Notes: a model not told the origin generated them from the letters alone. Positions 44,464-56,073 are shown, counted from the stretch's first letter. The stretch: 64,000 bases of DNA from Leptonema illini DSM 21528 (GCF_000243335.1 NZ_JH597773.1:1667550-1731549), one strand, 5' to 3'. Numbers and translations are program-made.

Positions 44464-45060
44464 ATGGGCATACGTGATCGTGACCTTGTTCCGGAACGAA
44501 AGAAAAAGACCAGGGGGTCGATCGTCATCGTCGTCATTCTTGCCCTGTTTGCCGGCTGGGGCCTGCGTATGGCCCTGCATCGTTTTCTGTGGACGCCTGT
44601 TCAGATTTCAGAGCCGTCGATGGCGCCCGCTCTGAAAGAGGGTGATGTCGTGACGGTGCATCGGCGTTTTGAGCCCGCTGAAATCGCAAAGGATCGCATG
44701 ATCTTGTTCGAACATCCCATGAACGAAGAACAGCGCATGATCCGGAGAGTCGTCGCCGTTTCGGGCGATCGTGTTCAGGTGAAGCAAGGAGCCGTTCTTG
44801 TAAACGGAAAGGTAATACGAGCTTCAGACTACCATGAAGAAGCCGAACCGCCTTCTTCGGATTCCAGAGAGGAAAAAGCCGACAGACCAAAGGCAAAGCG
44901 TAAAGGGCCATCGCCTGCTCTGCTACAGGCCTCTTTCTTTGATCGAGACGAGATAACGCTGAAGGCCGATGAGTTTTATGTTCTCGCCGACGGCGATGGG
45001 CTCGACTCAAGGCAGTTCGGGCCCGTGCCGGTTGCGAAGGTCATCGGCCTGCTACACTGA
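44464..45060 (+). CDS. Signal peptidase I homologue with Arg at the catalytic Lys position
   Basis: The protein has 198 residues. One transmembrane segment (about 18-37) is followed by the S26 domain. The nucleophile box SEPSMAPALKEGD keeps Ser. The box that normally carries the general-base Lys (x-K-R-x-x-G-x-x-G-D) reads MIRRVVAVSGD, with Arg in its place. The C-terminal box is modified (LADGDGLDSRQFG), and an acidic/basic insert (about 122-152) precedes it. The Lys change may reduce or abolish activity. It is divergent from rnd. Confidence 0.8.
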   Translation: MGIRDRDLVPERKKKTRGSIVIVVILALFAGWGLRMALHRFLWTPVQISEPSMAPALKEGDVVTVHRRFEPAEIAKDRMILFEHPMNEEQRMIRRVVAVSGDRVQVKQGAVLVNGKVIRASDYHEEAEPPSSDSREEKADRPKAKRKGPSPALLQASFFDRDEITLKADEFYVLADGDGLDSRQFGPVPVAKVIGLLH

Positions 45061-45070
45061 GGCCCTTCCG

Positions 45071-46978
45071 TTACTCGTTCACGCCCATGTAGGCGAGGAT
45101 GCCGTCGAGCATCTTCATATTCATGAATACTCCTTCGGGATCCGTCGCCCCGTCTACTCCGCGGCGATAGATTTCGATCAATCCGCGCGCCATGTGAGCA
45201 TAGATACGGTTCTCAAGGCGGATCATGGCCTCGGGATTCCGGCGGTCGGCATTCTCGCCCGGACGCACAAGCAACGGATCGTATTCCGGCCCCGTCCAGA
45301 GCAATTCTTGCGGGATGCCCTTTTTCTGCGACACCAGCGCCGGATCAAAGACGGCCTCTTCGATAAGCAACGACAGCCCGTACACATAGAAAAGCGATTC
45401 GGTGATATACTTGCGATTGAGATCGATCCATTCTGCGGACTGTTCGAGGTTCTGCTTCCAGTCGGCGTATAACTGTCGCAGATCACGAAACAGATCGGAT
45501 CTCTCGCCGCCGTTCGTTTCGCGTGCCAGGACCGATTCGATATGCTGATCGAGCGCTGAGCGCACTTTCTCACGCGAGAGCGCCTTGAGCACGTGCTCCT
45601 GGATCAGAGGATGCGCTCCCTCCCACGTCTCGTTGATAACGGAATCGTTTAACAGACGGGGCAGGCAGCTGAAATCGCCGAGAATGCCGTTGCCTCCGTG
45701 CAGCAGAATCGACTGGCGCACGGTCCAGGTCGCATTCACCGTCGAGATGTACTTGAGCATCGGGGTGAGAAGCTCCGATATCGGATCTTTTTTATCGAGA
45801 GCTTTGAAGCTGCGGAAGTTCGCAAGCGTCACCGTCGTATGCAGAATCGACATCTTCGCAAGCATCACCTTCGTGACGGGAAAATCGACGACACGTTTTC
45901 CATAGGCCGTACGACGACGCACGTAGGCAAGCGCTTCCATAAGCGCTCGCCGGCTCATACCGATGGCCGCCGCTCCGACGTGGATGCGAGAGATATTGAT
46001 GACATATCGAATCAGATTTGCAATGCCGTGCGCCGGACGCCCCAGCTCCTCAACCTCGCAGTTTTCGTAAAGGCATTCGGCCGTAATCTTACCCCGGCTT
46101 CCGATGATGTCTTTCTTTCGCAGAAGAGTATAACCATTCTTCGAGCCGTCGGTACGCAGACGCGGAACAAGAAAGAGACCGATGCGGTTCGTGCCGTCGA
46201 CGCGGGCGGTCGTTACCCAGAGATCGCCCGGATTCGAACAGAACCATTTCTCGCCCGTAAGCAACCACTTTCCAGGAGCTTCGCCGGCCGGGGCTTCAAG
46301 ACGACGGGCCAGGGTGCGGTTGGCCCCGACGTTTGATCCTCCGACGCGCTCGGTTACATACTGCCCGCACATGAAATAGCTTTCGCTGGAGGGGCCGGCG
46401 ATTAATGGAAGATACAGCTCTTTCTGCAGAGGCGTGCCGAGCGCCTTAATCGCCCGGATCATGCCATCCGTCATCGCAAGAGGACAGCCGACGCCTGCCT
46501 CGCCGTCCTGATTGCACAGATAGGCAAGCGCCATGCGATGGAACATCGTGAACGGATGTTCCCAGCTTCTGTGAAAATCAAGATTCACGATGCCATATTC
46601 ATAAGAAATCTTTCGCGCCTGGATCTGCTCGTGGCAGTAACGCACCTCGTCGATGCGTTCGCCGCTGCGATCAAAATGCTCGATATAACCGAGTCGATTC
46701 TCTTTATGCGAGATCTCGGCCAGCTCGTCAAGGATCGTGCCGACAAGGTCGCCGTAGCCTTCGATGTGTCGGTACATCGCTCTATTGTGATCTGCGTCTT
46801 GAGTGAGTGCTTCGCGCAAGAAGATGCGTTGCAATACCTGATCTTCGTGAAAGAAGTTGCGACCGCGGATGCCTGTGTAATCGGTGAGGTCGTAGGGTTC
46901 AAGGCCCGGGTTAAAGTTGTCTGATTCGTTCAGACGGGGATTGGCGATCGGTCGATCGGCAAAGATATCTTCAATCAT
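45071..46978 (-). CDS. Acyl-CoA dehydrogenase family protein (AidB-like)
   Basis: The protein has 635 residues, longer than classical acyl-CoA dehydrogenases (about 380-400). The FAD-binding core (about 150-480) shows MCGQYVTERVGGSNVGANRT, WLLTGEKWFCSNP, KKDIIGSRGKITAECLYENCEVEE and RRRTAYGKRVVDFPVTKVMLA. LHGGNGILGDFSCLPRLLND followed by NETWEGAHPLIQEHVLKAL is close to AidB. The N-terminal 120 residues and a C-terminal 150-residue helical part are extra. It may act in fatty-acid oxidation or, like AidB, in alkylation response. GGAGGAG seven bases before the ATG fixes the start. Confidence 0.88.
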   Translation of the reverse strand: MIEDIFADRPIANPRLNESDNFNPGLEPYDLTDYTGIRGRNFFHEDQVLQRIFLREALTQDADHNRAMYRHIEGYGDLVGTILDELAEISHKENRLGYIEHFDRSGERIDEVRYCHEQIQARKISYEYGIVNLDFHRSWEHPFTMFHRMALAYLCNQDGEAGVGCPLAMTDGMIRAIKALGTPLQKELYLPLIAGPSSESYFMCGQYVTERVGGSNVGANRTLARRLEAPAGEAPGKWLLTGEKWFCSNPGDLWVTTARVDGTNRIGLFLVPRLRTDGSKNGYTLLRKKDIIGSRGKITAECLYENCEVEELGRPAHGIANLIRYVINISRIHVGAAAIGMSRRALMEALAYVRRRTAYGKRVVDFPVTKVMLAKMSILHTTVTLANFRSFKALDKKDPISELLTPMLKYISTVNATWTVRQSILLHGGNGILGDFSCLPRLLNDSVINETWEGAHPLIQEHVLKALSREKVRSALDQHIESVLARETNGGERSDLFRDLRQLYADWKQNLEQSAEWIDLNRKYITESLFYVYGLSLLIEEAVFDPALVSQKKGIPQELLWTGPEYDPLLVRPGENADRRNPEAMIRLENRIYAHMARGLIEIYRRGVDGATDPEGVFMNMKMLDGILAYMGVNE

Positions 46979-47333
46979 GCAAAGCTCCTCCGGCACGAAG
47001 AACCCATGTCAGAACCCGCTTCGCAATCGAGGGTTTTGAGATGAGTTCCTTCGTCAGGAAACCGCATGCCTGCCGTCAGGCAAACGAAAATAGCATCACC
47101 TCAGCGTCGACCCTTCAGAGCCTGTGCGCCTCAAAGAAGCGCATCGTACCGATTTTTTGGGGCACCTCTTCGCGGCGGTAATGGAATGAAAGGAGGAGAA
47201 CGACTGCATCCGTTCTTGTTGAAGCCGAGAGTAGACATGAAATCTGTTGCCCTCTCTGACCGAAGGGTAATCCTGGAAGATAGAAATTTGGTCGAGCTTC
47301 AGAAGAATAGAAAGGGCCGGAGTTTTTTACAAT
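46979..47333. other. Intergenic region, no gene recognised
   Basis: This is a 355-bp divergent gap. It holds the acyl-CoA dehydrogenase RBS at its left edge and a GGAG at about 47318 before the next gene. Short open frames here lack family features and start sites. No hairpin or repeat stands out. Confidence 0.4.
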
Positions 47334-48293
47334 ATGTCTATTGAAAATCCTTATCATCCCCCTGCCGATTTCACTCCGGCTCCGATCTCTTCAGATCTAC
47401 GGTCCACCATCGATACAGACGAGCTCGATATTGGTGGGATTTTTCGAGTCACATTCCAGCTTTTTAAGCAGAGAACCGTAGATTTTGGCCTGCCCATACT
47501 GATCTATACGCTTGTGACCTCTGTCCTGTTTGTAATCTATATGCGCTTTTTTACATCGGGATTCATCGACCTGATCAGTCACCAGATGGCCTCAAAGGCC
47601 GGTGCGCCGACACCGGCGCAATTCTCGCGGATTTTCGGACAGTTCTTTGGCGTCATGATGCTTCTCGGTTTCATCAGTATGTTGCTGCAGGCCTTCTACA
47701 GTCTGTATATAACCAACCGGACGGGGGATTGTTTCATCAACTCTGAAGCGACGGCAGGCCATACATTCCTGCAGACTCTGCGTCGATATGTTCCCTTCCT
47801 GTTTACCGCCTTTCTTGCCTTTTTCCCCGTGATGATCGGGATGATTTTTTGCTTTGTGCCCGGTCTGCTTCTGATGGTCTATTTCTCCATGGTGGCACCG
47901 CTTGTAGGTATCGGAGGCCGCGGTCCCTCTGCGCTTTCGCTCTGCTTTTCTCTGTTGCGAGATCGGTTTGGAAAAACGCTTCTGGTTTATTTCATCTCTC
48001 TGGCTGTTTTCTATGCGGTGTACATGTTCCTATCGATTCCTCTCAATATGCTGATCGGTTCCATTTTTCAACCGATGGATCCACAGGCGATGAAAGGCCC
48101 TGAAGAAATGATACGAGCCTTCTCTGAAAGTCCTTTCATTATGACGACCATGCTGGCCGGTAACTTTCTCAACACTCTGCTCTATGCTTATCTGTCCGCG
48201 GTTGCAGCTGTGATGTATCTGAACTATTCCCGTGAAGACCGCGTGAATAGAGACGAAGAGACGCTCAGCAATACGGGAATGACGAACTCCTGA
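47334..48293 (+). CDS. Multi-spanning membrane protein of unknown function
   Basis: The protein has 319 residues. A proline-rich cytoplasmic N-terminus (NPYHPPADFTPAPISSD) leads to about five or six transmembrane helices, for example GLPILIYTLVTSVLFVIYM, MMLLGFISMLLQAFYSLYI and FPVMIGMIFCFVPGLLLMVYF. The arrangement resembles DUF975- or YciC-like proteins, but a confident family name is not possible. It lies upstream of ispG on the same strand, with 143 bp between. Confidence 0.65.
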   Translation: MSIENPYHPPADFTPAPISSDLRSTIDTDELDIGGIFRVTFQLFKQRTVDFGLPILIYTLVTSVLFVIYMRFFTSGFIDLISHQMASKAGAPTPAQFSRIFGQFFGVMMLLGFISMLLQAFYSLYITNRTGDCFINSEATAGHTFLQTLRRYVPFLFTAFLAFFPVMIGMIFCFVPGLLLMVYFSMVAPLVGIGGRGPSALSLCFSLLRDRFGKTLLVYFISLAVFYAVYMFLSIPLNMLIGSIFQPMDPQAMKGPEEMIRAFSESPFIMTTMLAGNFLNTLLYAYLSAVAAVMYLNYSREDRVNRDEETLSNTGMTNS

Positions 48294-48436
48294 CGGTTCC
48301 GATGGTTTTTTGCTTTGCCATCCTGAGGGATTCCCCGGAGCAGCCTGTTTTCCGGGGGTGTTTACAGTGAGGCGTCGCCGCACGCCATCATACTTTTTTT
48401 GATTTTCCCCGGCTTTCGCTTCGCTTTTCTGGACCT

Positions 48437-50434
<1,998 letters not shown>

Positions 50435-50816
50435 TTGACTTCTATCGCTGTCAGCGAGAATGCCGTTGCTCAAAGGAACCTGGAATAAAGAGTCGGTGAA
50501 CCTCAGAGTAAGAGAGATCACGGAGAGAATCGGTTGTTTGAAGGCAACCCTGATCCTATCGAAAGGAGCTGAAAATTCAGAGGATTTACTCCGGAAATGC
50601 GACGCAGTGAGAGCCGCACCCAACGTCTGCCTTTCACTCTTCTCCCTTCTCCGTGCCCTCTGTGTACCTCAGTGGTTTATTGATTTATTGCTCCGAACTG
50701 GCCATCGTTCTTGCGCGCTGCGCTTCGCCTGACCACCACTGACCGAAAAAGGTTGACCGCAGTCGGTTTTGCTGGAAAGCTGTACCTATCCAAATATATT
50801 GGGAAGGTTTTACTCT
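50435..50816. other. Intergenic region between ispG and the GreA-fusion gene
   Basis: A 382-bp gap with no convincing gene. It contains the RBS GGGAAGG at about 50803 before the next start. No strong promoter or terminator was recognised. Confidence 0.4.
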
Positions 50817-53582
50817 ATGACCAACCAGACGGCCGAATCTGACGTACGCTCCAATCCACTCTATTCGAAGGTCGTCGCCCAGATCAATGAAGAGAAGCTG
50901 ATCAAGGATCTTACCTCCTATCAGCTCAATCGCATCAAGCAGATGGAGGAGCTCGCCGACGAGGTTTCGAGCTCAGCCGATGAATCTGTTCGTAAGGTTC
51001 TGGCCGAAAATCTTCAGGAAAATCCGCGTTCCGTCCTGTCACGTCTGATCCTCGGCCTTGACGGATTGAAAGCCGGCAATACCGACGCCGAATACCTTAT
51101 CGTCGATCTGATGAAAGACTTCCAGAAGACGGCGCGCTGGCCAATCGTAGAAGCAATCGCTGAACGTATTCTTAAAGATAACGCCGAGCATCGCGCAGCG
51201 CTTCATTCCATGGTGGAGGCCGTCGAGCGCCTTCGCGGAAAAAAAGAAGTTCGCCCCTATCTTGAAAAGCTCGCTTCGATGGACGAGCAGAACCCCGATC
51301 CCGACGTCGCCCGCCGTTACGGCATGCTCATTCTTGAAGACGACGCCGATCGCGCCGGTCATTATCTCAAACAGGCCGCTGAAAGCTATGCCCGTCTTCG
51401 TGACTACGCCAAACTCGAAGAGATCTGGAGCACGCTTGTCGATCGATTCTCTGACGACATCCCGTTCTTCGAAAAGATAGAGCGCATCCTTTCGGGCTAC
51501 CGTGAAAAGACGCGCATCGCCGCCTACTTCGCCAGCCTGGTCGAGGTCTATCGCCAGCTTGAAGACTGGGATACGGTGATCCTGCTTCTTAAAAAGATCC
51601 TGATTCACGAGCCCTCTTCAAATAAAGCGCGATCCGATCTGGTCCGCGCCTACAAGCAGAAGTACGGCGGACATTCGCTTCTCAATGAGTTCCTGCGTAT
51701 CTCTGAAATCACGAATGTGAAGAAGCCGGTGAATACATGTATCGCCTCCTTCGAGCGTAACATCGTATTCGATACGGGTAACTTCGTTTATCACCGCACG
51801 CGCGGCGTCGGCAAGATCGCAAGCATCGATCCGACGGCCATCGTCATCGACTTCAAAGGCAACGAAGGCCAGAAGATGACGCTTGAGATGGCCATCTCAA
51901 GCCTGCAGCCGATGGAGCCCTCGCATATCTGGGTGAAGTGGTTCACGAACCCAGACGAGGTGACCGATCTTTTTCAAAACGACATTCGCGGATTCTTTCG
52001 CCTTCTGCTTGAGTCGTATAACCATAAGATCGTTCTCGCCGACATCAAATCCGAAGTTATCGATCGCCTGGGATTTCTCAAAGCGAAAGACTGGTCGAGC
52101 TGGTGGAACAAAACGCGCACAACTCTCAAAAAGGATTCGCTGTTTGGGTTCAATCCGCAGAAACGCGACGAGCTCATTCTGCACAAGCAGGAAATCTCGT
52201 ATAACGACGAACTCGACGACCGCTTCCACAAGACGAAAGACTGGAACAAGAAACTTGAGATCGCCCTCGAAGCGCTTCGCGAGCCGGAATCGGCCAATGC
52301 CGCCACATCCTGCGCTCAGTTCTTCTACGAAGAGGAACGCAAGACGCGCGATCCGGCCATGCGCTTTCAGTGCTTCTTCTATCTTGCCAAGTACAGATCG
52401 CGTTATCCGGATGGACGCATTCAGAGCCGCCACTCCGACGCCGATCTGATCGAGATCCTCAAGGCCTCTGATATTCCGGCCATCCTGCGCATCAGCGAAT
52501 CGATCGATCATCTCGAGTTCAAAGAACGCCTGGTGCAGCTTCTCATCAAAGGTCGCCCGGACTTCGCCGAGATCCTCAAGCAGCTACTATTCGAAACTCC
52601 GATCAAGGCGCATCGCTATATTCTGAACGAGCTGAACCATCGCAATGAAACCGAGATTCTGCGTTCTTTCGTTCAGGCCGCCTTCCGTCGTTATCAGGAT
52701 TATCCCGAGGTCTTCCTGTGGGCGGCCCGATCCATTCTCGCCGGTCAGTGGAACCATCCGTGGATGGAGATGAATCGCGAAGATACGATGCTTCAGATGT
52801 TCCGCCTTCTGAAACCGCTCAGCCGCATCGAAGAGAAAGGCAACCGACTCAAGAACCAGCTGCTTCGCGACATCTTCGGCACGACGAACATCGTCGCCGA
52901 CGATCTGATGGGCACGCCGCTGGAAGAGATCGTGAAAACGGCTCAGCCCGCCTCACTGCGACGCATGTCGGCCCTCTTTCGAGAAGTGCCCTACGTTCCC
53001 GACGCCCACAAGGATAACTTCGACGCCTTCTTGAGCACGGTGCGTCCGGATTTCACGTCCGCCCGCGACGAGATCGACGAAGAGATCGAAGAGCGTCCGG
53101 TGGACCTTCTTCCGCCTGCCGACGTTATTCTCGTTTCGCCTGCCGGTCTTGAGAAGCTGCGCAATCACTTCAATCATCTGGTGAACGTCGAGCTTCCCGA
53201 GAACTCCCGCGATATTGGAGCGGCCCAGGAAAAGGGTGACCTTAGAGAAAACGCCGAATACAAGGCGGCACTGGAGCGCCAATCAAGCCTGCAGGCCGAG
53301 ATCACGCGTGTTGATGCTGAGCTGAAAAAGGCGAAGATCATCGAGTCCACGTCGATCCGCACCGATATCGTAACGATCGGCAGCAAGGTCTCGGTTACGG
53401 ACGGCAAGGGCGAAAAGCTGATCTACAGCATTCTCGGCCCGTGGGATGCCGACACCGATAAAGGCGTTATCTCGTACGTCTCGCCGCTCGGCAAATCGCT
53501 CATCGGTAAATCGGTCGGCGATACGGCCACGCTTGAAGGCGGTCAGAGCTTTAAGATTGATCGCATTGAAAAGGGTCTCTGA
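50817..53582 (+). CDS. GreA/GreB-family protein with very long N-terminal extension
   Basis: The protein has 921 residues. The last 160 form a GreA-type factor: a coiled coil (LRNHFNHLVNVELPENSRDI then AQEKGDLRENAEYKAALERQ with the acidic tip) and a C-terminal FKBP-like domain (VTIGSKVSVTDG... YSILGPWDADTDKGVISYVSPLGKSLIGK). GreA stimulates transcript cleavage by backtracked RNA polymerase. The first 750 residues contain helical TPR-like repeats (for example YAKLEEIWSTLVDRF, DWDTVILLLKKILIHEP) and a KOW/CarD-like segment (YHRTRGVGKIASIDPTAIVIDF). Normal GreA has about 158 residues. Long GreA-like proteins are known in spirochetes. GGGAAGG supports ATG 50817. Confidence 0.85.
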   Translation: MTNQTAESDVRSNPLYSKVVAQINEEKLIKDLTSYQLNRIKQMEELADEVSSSADESVRKVLAENLQENPRSVLSRLILGLDGLKAGNTDAEYLIVDLMKDFQKTARWPIVEAIAERILKDNAEHRAALHSMVEAVERLRGKKEVRPYLEKLASMDEQNPDPDVARRYGMLILEDDADRAGHYLKQAAESYARLRDYAKLEEIWSTLVDRFSDDIPFFEKIERILSGYREKTRIAAYFASLVEVYRQLEDWDTVILLLKKILIHEPSSNKARSDLVRAYKQKYGGHSLLNEFLRISEITNVKKPVNTCIASFERNIVFDTGNFVYHRTRGVGKIASIDPTAIVIDFKGNEGQKMTLEMAISSLQPMEPSHIWVKWFTNPDEVTDLFQNDIRGFFRLLLESYNHKIVLADIKSEVIDRLGFLKAKDWSSWWNKTRTTLKKDSLFGFNPQKRDELILHKQEISYNDELDDRFHKTKDWNKKLEIALEALREPESANAATSCAQFFYEEERKTRDPAMRFQCFFYLAKYRSRYPDGRIQSRHSDADLIEILKASDIPAILRISESIDHLEFKERLVQLLIKGRPDFAEILKQLLFETPIKAHRYILNELNHRNETEILRSFVQAAFRRYQDYPEVFLWAARSILAGQWNHPWMEMNREDTMLQMFRLLKPLSRIEEKGNRLKNQLLRDIFGTTNIVADDLMGTPLEEIVKTAQPASLRRMSALFREVPYVPDAHKDNFDAFLSTVRPDFTSARDEIDEEIEERPVDLLPPADVILVSPAGLEKLRNHFNHLVNVELPENSRDIGAAQEKGDLRENAEYKAALERQSSLQAEITRVDAELKKAKIIESTSIRTDIVTIGSKVSVTDGKGEKLIYSILGPWDADTDKGVISYVSPLGKSLIGKSVGDTATLEGGQSFKIDRIEKGL

Positions 53583-53623
53583 TGCGTGAAGGCCAAGGCC
53601 TCAAACAGAAGAGCCCGAAAAAA

Positions 53624-53649
53624 AGCCGCCTGAAGAGGCGGCTTTTTTT
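53624..53649 (+). terminator. Strong terminator of the GreA-fusion gene
   Basis: The stem AGCCGCCT / AGGCGGCT with loop GAAG is followed by seven T and preceded by a run of A. It lies about 40 bp after the stop. Confidence 0.9.
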
Positions 53650-53742
53650 GCACTGCGGCGCGGAGCGTTTTTCTGTAACACAATCGGCGAATACTGAATC
53701 ACCTGGGCCCGCTCCGAGACGCGCTCTTAATACGTGGCCTTC

Positions 53743-54243
53743 TTAATACGTAGCCTCGATGCGATAGGCTGCGTGACAGGCGACGCATTTGTCTGTTAAC
53801 GTCTTGATCTCGGCCGAGATCGTACGTTGATCCATGCCCGGGTTATCGCGCAGCTTCTTTGCGATGTCGTCGAAATTCTCGTGAGTCGAGAATCCCAGCT
53901 TTTTCATTTCTATCGGAAGCTTGGCGATTAAAGAGGCCTCACGCTCAGCGAGCGATTCCACCATCCCCATACCCACCGATTCGGCGGCATCAGCCGCAGC
54001 CTGCTGATCGCCGACGGCCAGAGCGCCGTGCATACGGTTCAGGGCAAAAAGCAGCTCCCGCATCTCGGTCAGAATCAGTACCTTATCAGAGGCCGATACC
54101 TCGACGACCCGGCGTCCGTCTTCCAGAGACGAAAAGCTCATGCGTCCCATCAGGAACAGCCCGACAAGCATTACTGTCGTTACGATCCAGAGACCGAAGA
54201 AGAGCGGTCCCAATCTTTTGAAAATCGATTCGTTTTCTTTCAT
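53743..54243 (-). CDS. Membrane-anchored single-haem c-type cytochrome-like protein
   Basis: The protein has 166 residues. One transmembrane segment (about 14-33, FFGLWIVTTVMLVGLFLMGR) is followed by a periplasmic helical domain with a C-terminal haem-binding CVACH (about 155-159). A helical bundle with a C-terminal CxxCH recalls cytochrome c' or b562-like sensor domains. The electron partner is unknown. AAAGGA before ATG 54243 fixes the start; an upstream ATG at 54279 overlaps the repeat block. Confidence 0.72.
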   Translation of the reverse strand: MKENESIFKRLGPLFFGLWIVTTVMLVGLFLMGRMSFSSLEDGRRVVEVSASDKVLILTEMRELLFALNRMHGALAVGDQQAAADAAESVGMGMVESLAEREASLIAKLPIEMKKLGFSTHENFDDIAKKLRDNPGMDQRTISAEIKTLTDKCVACHAAYRIEATY

Positions 54244-54261
54244 CCCTATTTCCTTTAGCAA

Positions 54262-54406
54262 GCTGCTGAAAAAGGCCATCCGTGGACTTTTTCAGCTGAC
54301 GGATTTTTGAGCTAAGCCCAAAAATCCTTACAAAATGGCCTTTTTCCAAAAAGGCCATTTTGGCAAAACATCCTATTTTGCCATAACAGGCTGCTTTTTC
54401 AGCAGC
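54262..54406. repeat. MITE-like block with 13-bp terminal inverted repeats and five hairpins
   Basis: The ends GCTGCTGAAAAAG (54262-54274) and CTTTTTCAGCAGC (54394-54406) are perfect inverted repeats. Five hairpins span the block: CTGAAAAAG (54266/54295), GGATTTTTG (54301/54327), a 14-bp arm pair with TGGCCTTTTT (54332/54361), GGCAAAA (54362/54382), and AACAGGCTGCT (54385/54411). No coding frame fits. It lies between the cytochrome-like gene start and the FadL-like gene stop. Confidence 0.8.
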
Positions 54407-54426
54407 CTGTTAGAGGCCCGCAGGCC

Positions 54427-55827
54427 TTATATCTTATAACGCATTCCGATATACAGCCCTTTCGTAGAGGTGCTTCTCTCAAACTGAAAGGCCGCTCCCT
54501 GTACCTGACGCGAGATCGCCCAGTCAGATAAAGGCGATCCTTTAATCATCCGGCCAGGGGCGTATTCAAAGGCGACATCTAACGATCCCCGCCCTCGCGT
54601 ATAACCCAATCCGACAGAAAAATGATACTCGGTCGTCGATCCGAGAAACGGGCTTAACCCTTCGGCGGGGATGGGCGTCTTACCGTAGCTTGTTCCGATT
54701 CGATACGCGAGATTGTCCACCCGGTATTCCAGGCCGATAGCCCCAACGACCTGGTCTTTCCAGCGAAGGTTCCAGACTAACGCCGGAGACACCGGCCCGA
54801 GCGGAGTGCCGACCATCGGTCGATCCATCTGGAAGGTCATGCGATCAAAATGTCGCGACCACGGTATATAATGCAGATCAAAGGCGACGGTAACGGCGCT
54901 GCCTCTATAGGCGATGCCGGCGCTATGACGATCGGGCCAGGCAAGTGTGCGTTCGACGCGAGAGCTTCCCTGGCGCATAGCGTCGGTCGAATCGGCGCGC
55001 ATCATGCCGTCCAGCTCAAGCTGCGAATCGGCCGTATAGGCATACGAAACAGACCAGCTTTCATTGAAGTCGTAGCTGAATCCTATCTTGCCGGATGGCG
55101 CATAAGCCGGACGACTGCGATAATGAAAGCCTCCCGGAGCCTGGATATAGCTCAGCGGATTATTCTCTTCTATTGCGGCACCGACACCCGGAAGCACGGT
55201 AAGCGTGCGATCCAGACGATTCGTCCCGTACGAGAGATCGACGGCAAGACCGACGCGAAGACGTCCAAAGGAGGCGGCCCCACCCATCGTAAGCTTCGCA
55301 TGCACGAAACGGAATTTCAGATCTTCAGATACATAGGCCGACGGACTCACGCCTCCGCTTGAGGTCGTCTCTGCAGCGGCCCGACGGTAGATGCCGTCGA
55401 TCTCAGCGCCTCCGCCTCCCTGAGCATACAGCGCCATACCAAAGGCGAAGCGATCGCCGACCGGAGTCGCATAGCCCATGTAGGGCAGCGGAGAGACGGG
55501 GTTAAATCGGTTGTGGTTCTCGAAATAGACGTTCTCACCAGGAAAGTAGGTGCGGTCATTATACGTGATCGACGCTCGATTGAGGGCGATTCCGGCCTCA
55601 AACAGCCCCTCATCGAGCAAGGCCAGGCCCGACGGATTGTTCTGCAGATCCATCACCGAGCCGCCCAGCGCCAGCGAGGCGCCACCCAATCCTGCCTGTC
55701 GCGCCCCGTAGGCCGGCAAAAAAAGCCCGTGAAAGGCATGCAGCGATGCGGGTAAGATTAGCGGAATGGAAAGCATGACCAAGAGAGCGGCTACGCGAAG
55801 CTGGCGGACAAAAGAGATTGAGACCAT
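54427..55827 (-). CDS. FadL/OmpP1/TodX-family outer membrane protein
   Basis: This 466-residue predicted 14-strand beta barrel transports hydrophobic molecules. A signal peptide (about 1-31, LLVMLSIPLILPASLHA) is followed by the N-terminal hatch signature AFHGLFLPAYGARQAGLGGASLALGGSVMDLQNNPSGLAL, the part most conserved in FadL. Repeated amphipathic strands and a C-terminal aromatic strand (GLYIGMRYKI) fit a barrel. It may take up fatty acids, in keeping with an organism that grows on lipids. Downstream lies the MITE-like block. Confidence 0.88.
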   Translation of the reverse strand: MVSISFVRQLRVAALLVMLSIPLILPASLHAFHGLFLPAYGARQAGLGGASLALGGSVMDLQNNPSGLALLDEGLFEAGIALNRASITYNDRTYFPGENVYFENHNRFNPVSPLPYMGYATPVGDRFAFGMALYAQGGGGAEIDGIYRRAAAETTSSGGVSPSAYVSEDLKFRFVHAKLTMGGAASFGRLRVGLAVDLSYGTNRLDRTLTVLPGVGAAIEENNPLSYIQAPGGFHYRSRPAYAPSGKIGFSYDFNESWSVSYAYTADSQLELDGMMRADSTDAMRQGSSRVERTLAWPDRHSAGIAYRGSAVTVAFDLHYIPWSRHFDRMTFQMDRPMVGTPLGPVSPALVWNLRWKDQVVGAIGLEYRVDNLAYRIGTSYGKTPIPAEGLSPFLGSTTEYHFSVGLGYTRGRGSLDVAFEYAPGRMIKGSPLSDWAISRQVQGAAFQFERSTSTKGLYIGMRYKI

Positions 55828-56073
55828 ATCTCAATTCCGGGAGAGGCCTCCCGAGGTCAAACAAATAAAGATTTACGAATACAAAATATGCATGACAGGC
55901 CGTTTCCTTGAAACCGAGGCACGCGCCACTCCTGCTCTGCATGTCCCATCGGTTCAACGCTCAATCACGGACGCCTCCATGCTGAACCGTCGATCGAACA
56001 CTGACTACTTACTCGATGTCCGGCCAACCCGAAAAAGAGTTTTCCACTGAGTGGACCGGCGAAACATTGCAGT

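Noticed and set aside
55840-55865. GGGAG/CTCCC hairpin upstream of the FadL-like gene
   Set aside because: The stem is only 5 bp and there is no T-run on either strand, so it was not called a terminator or operator.
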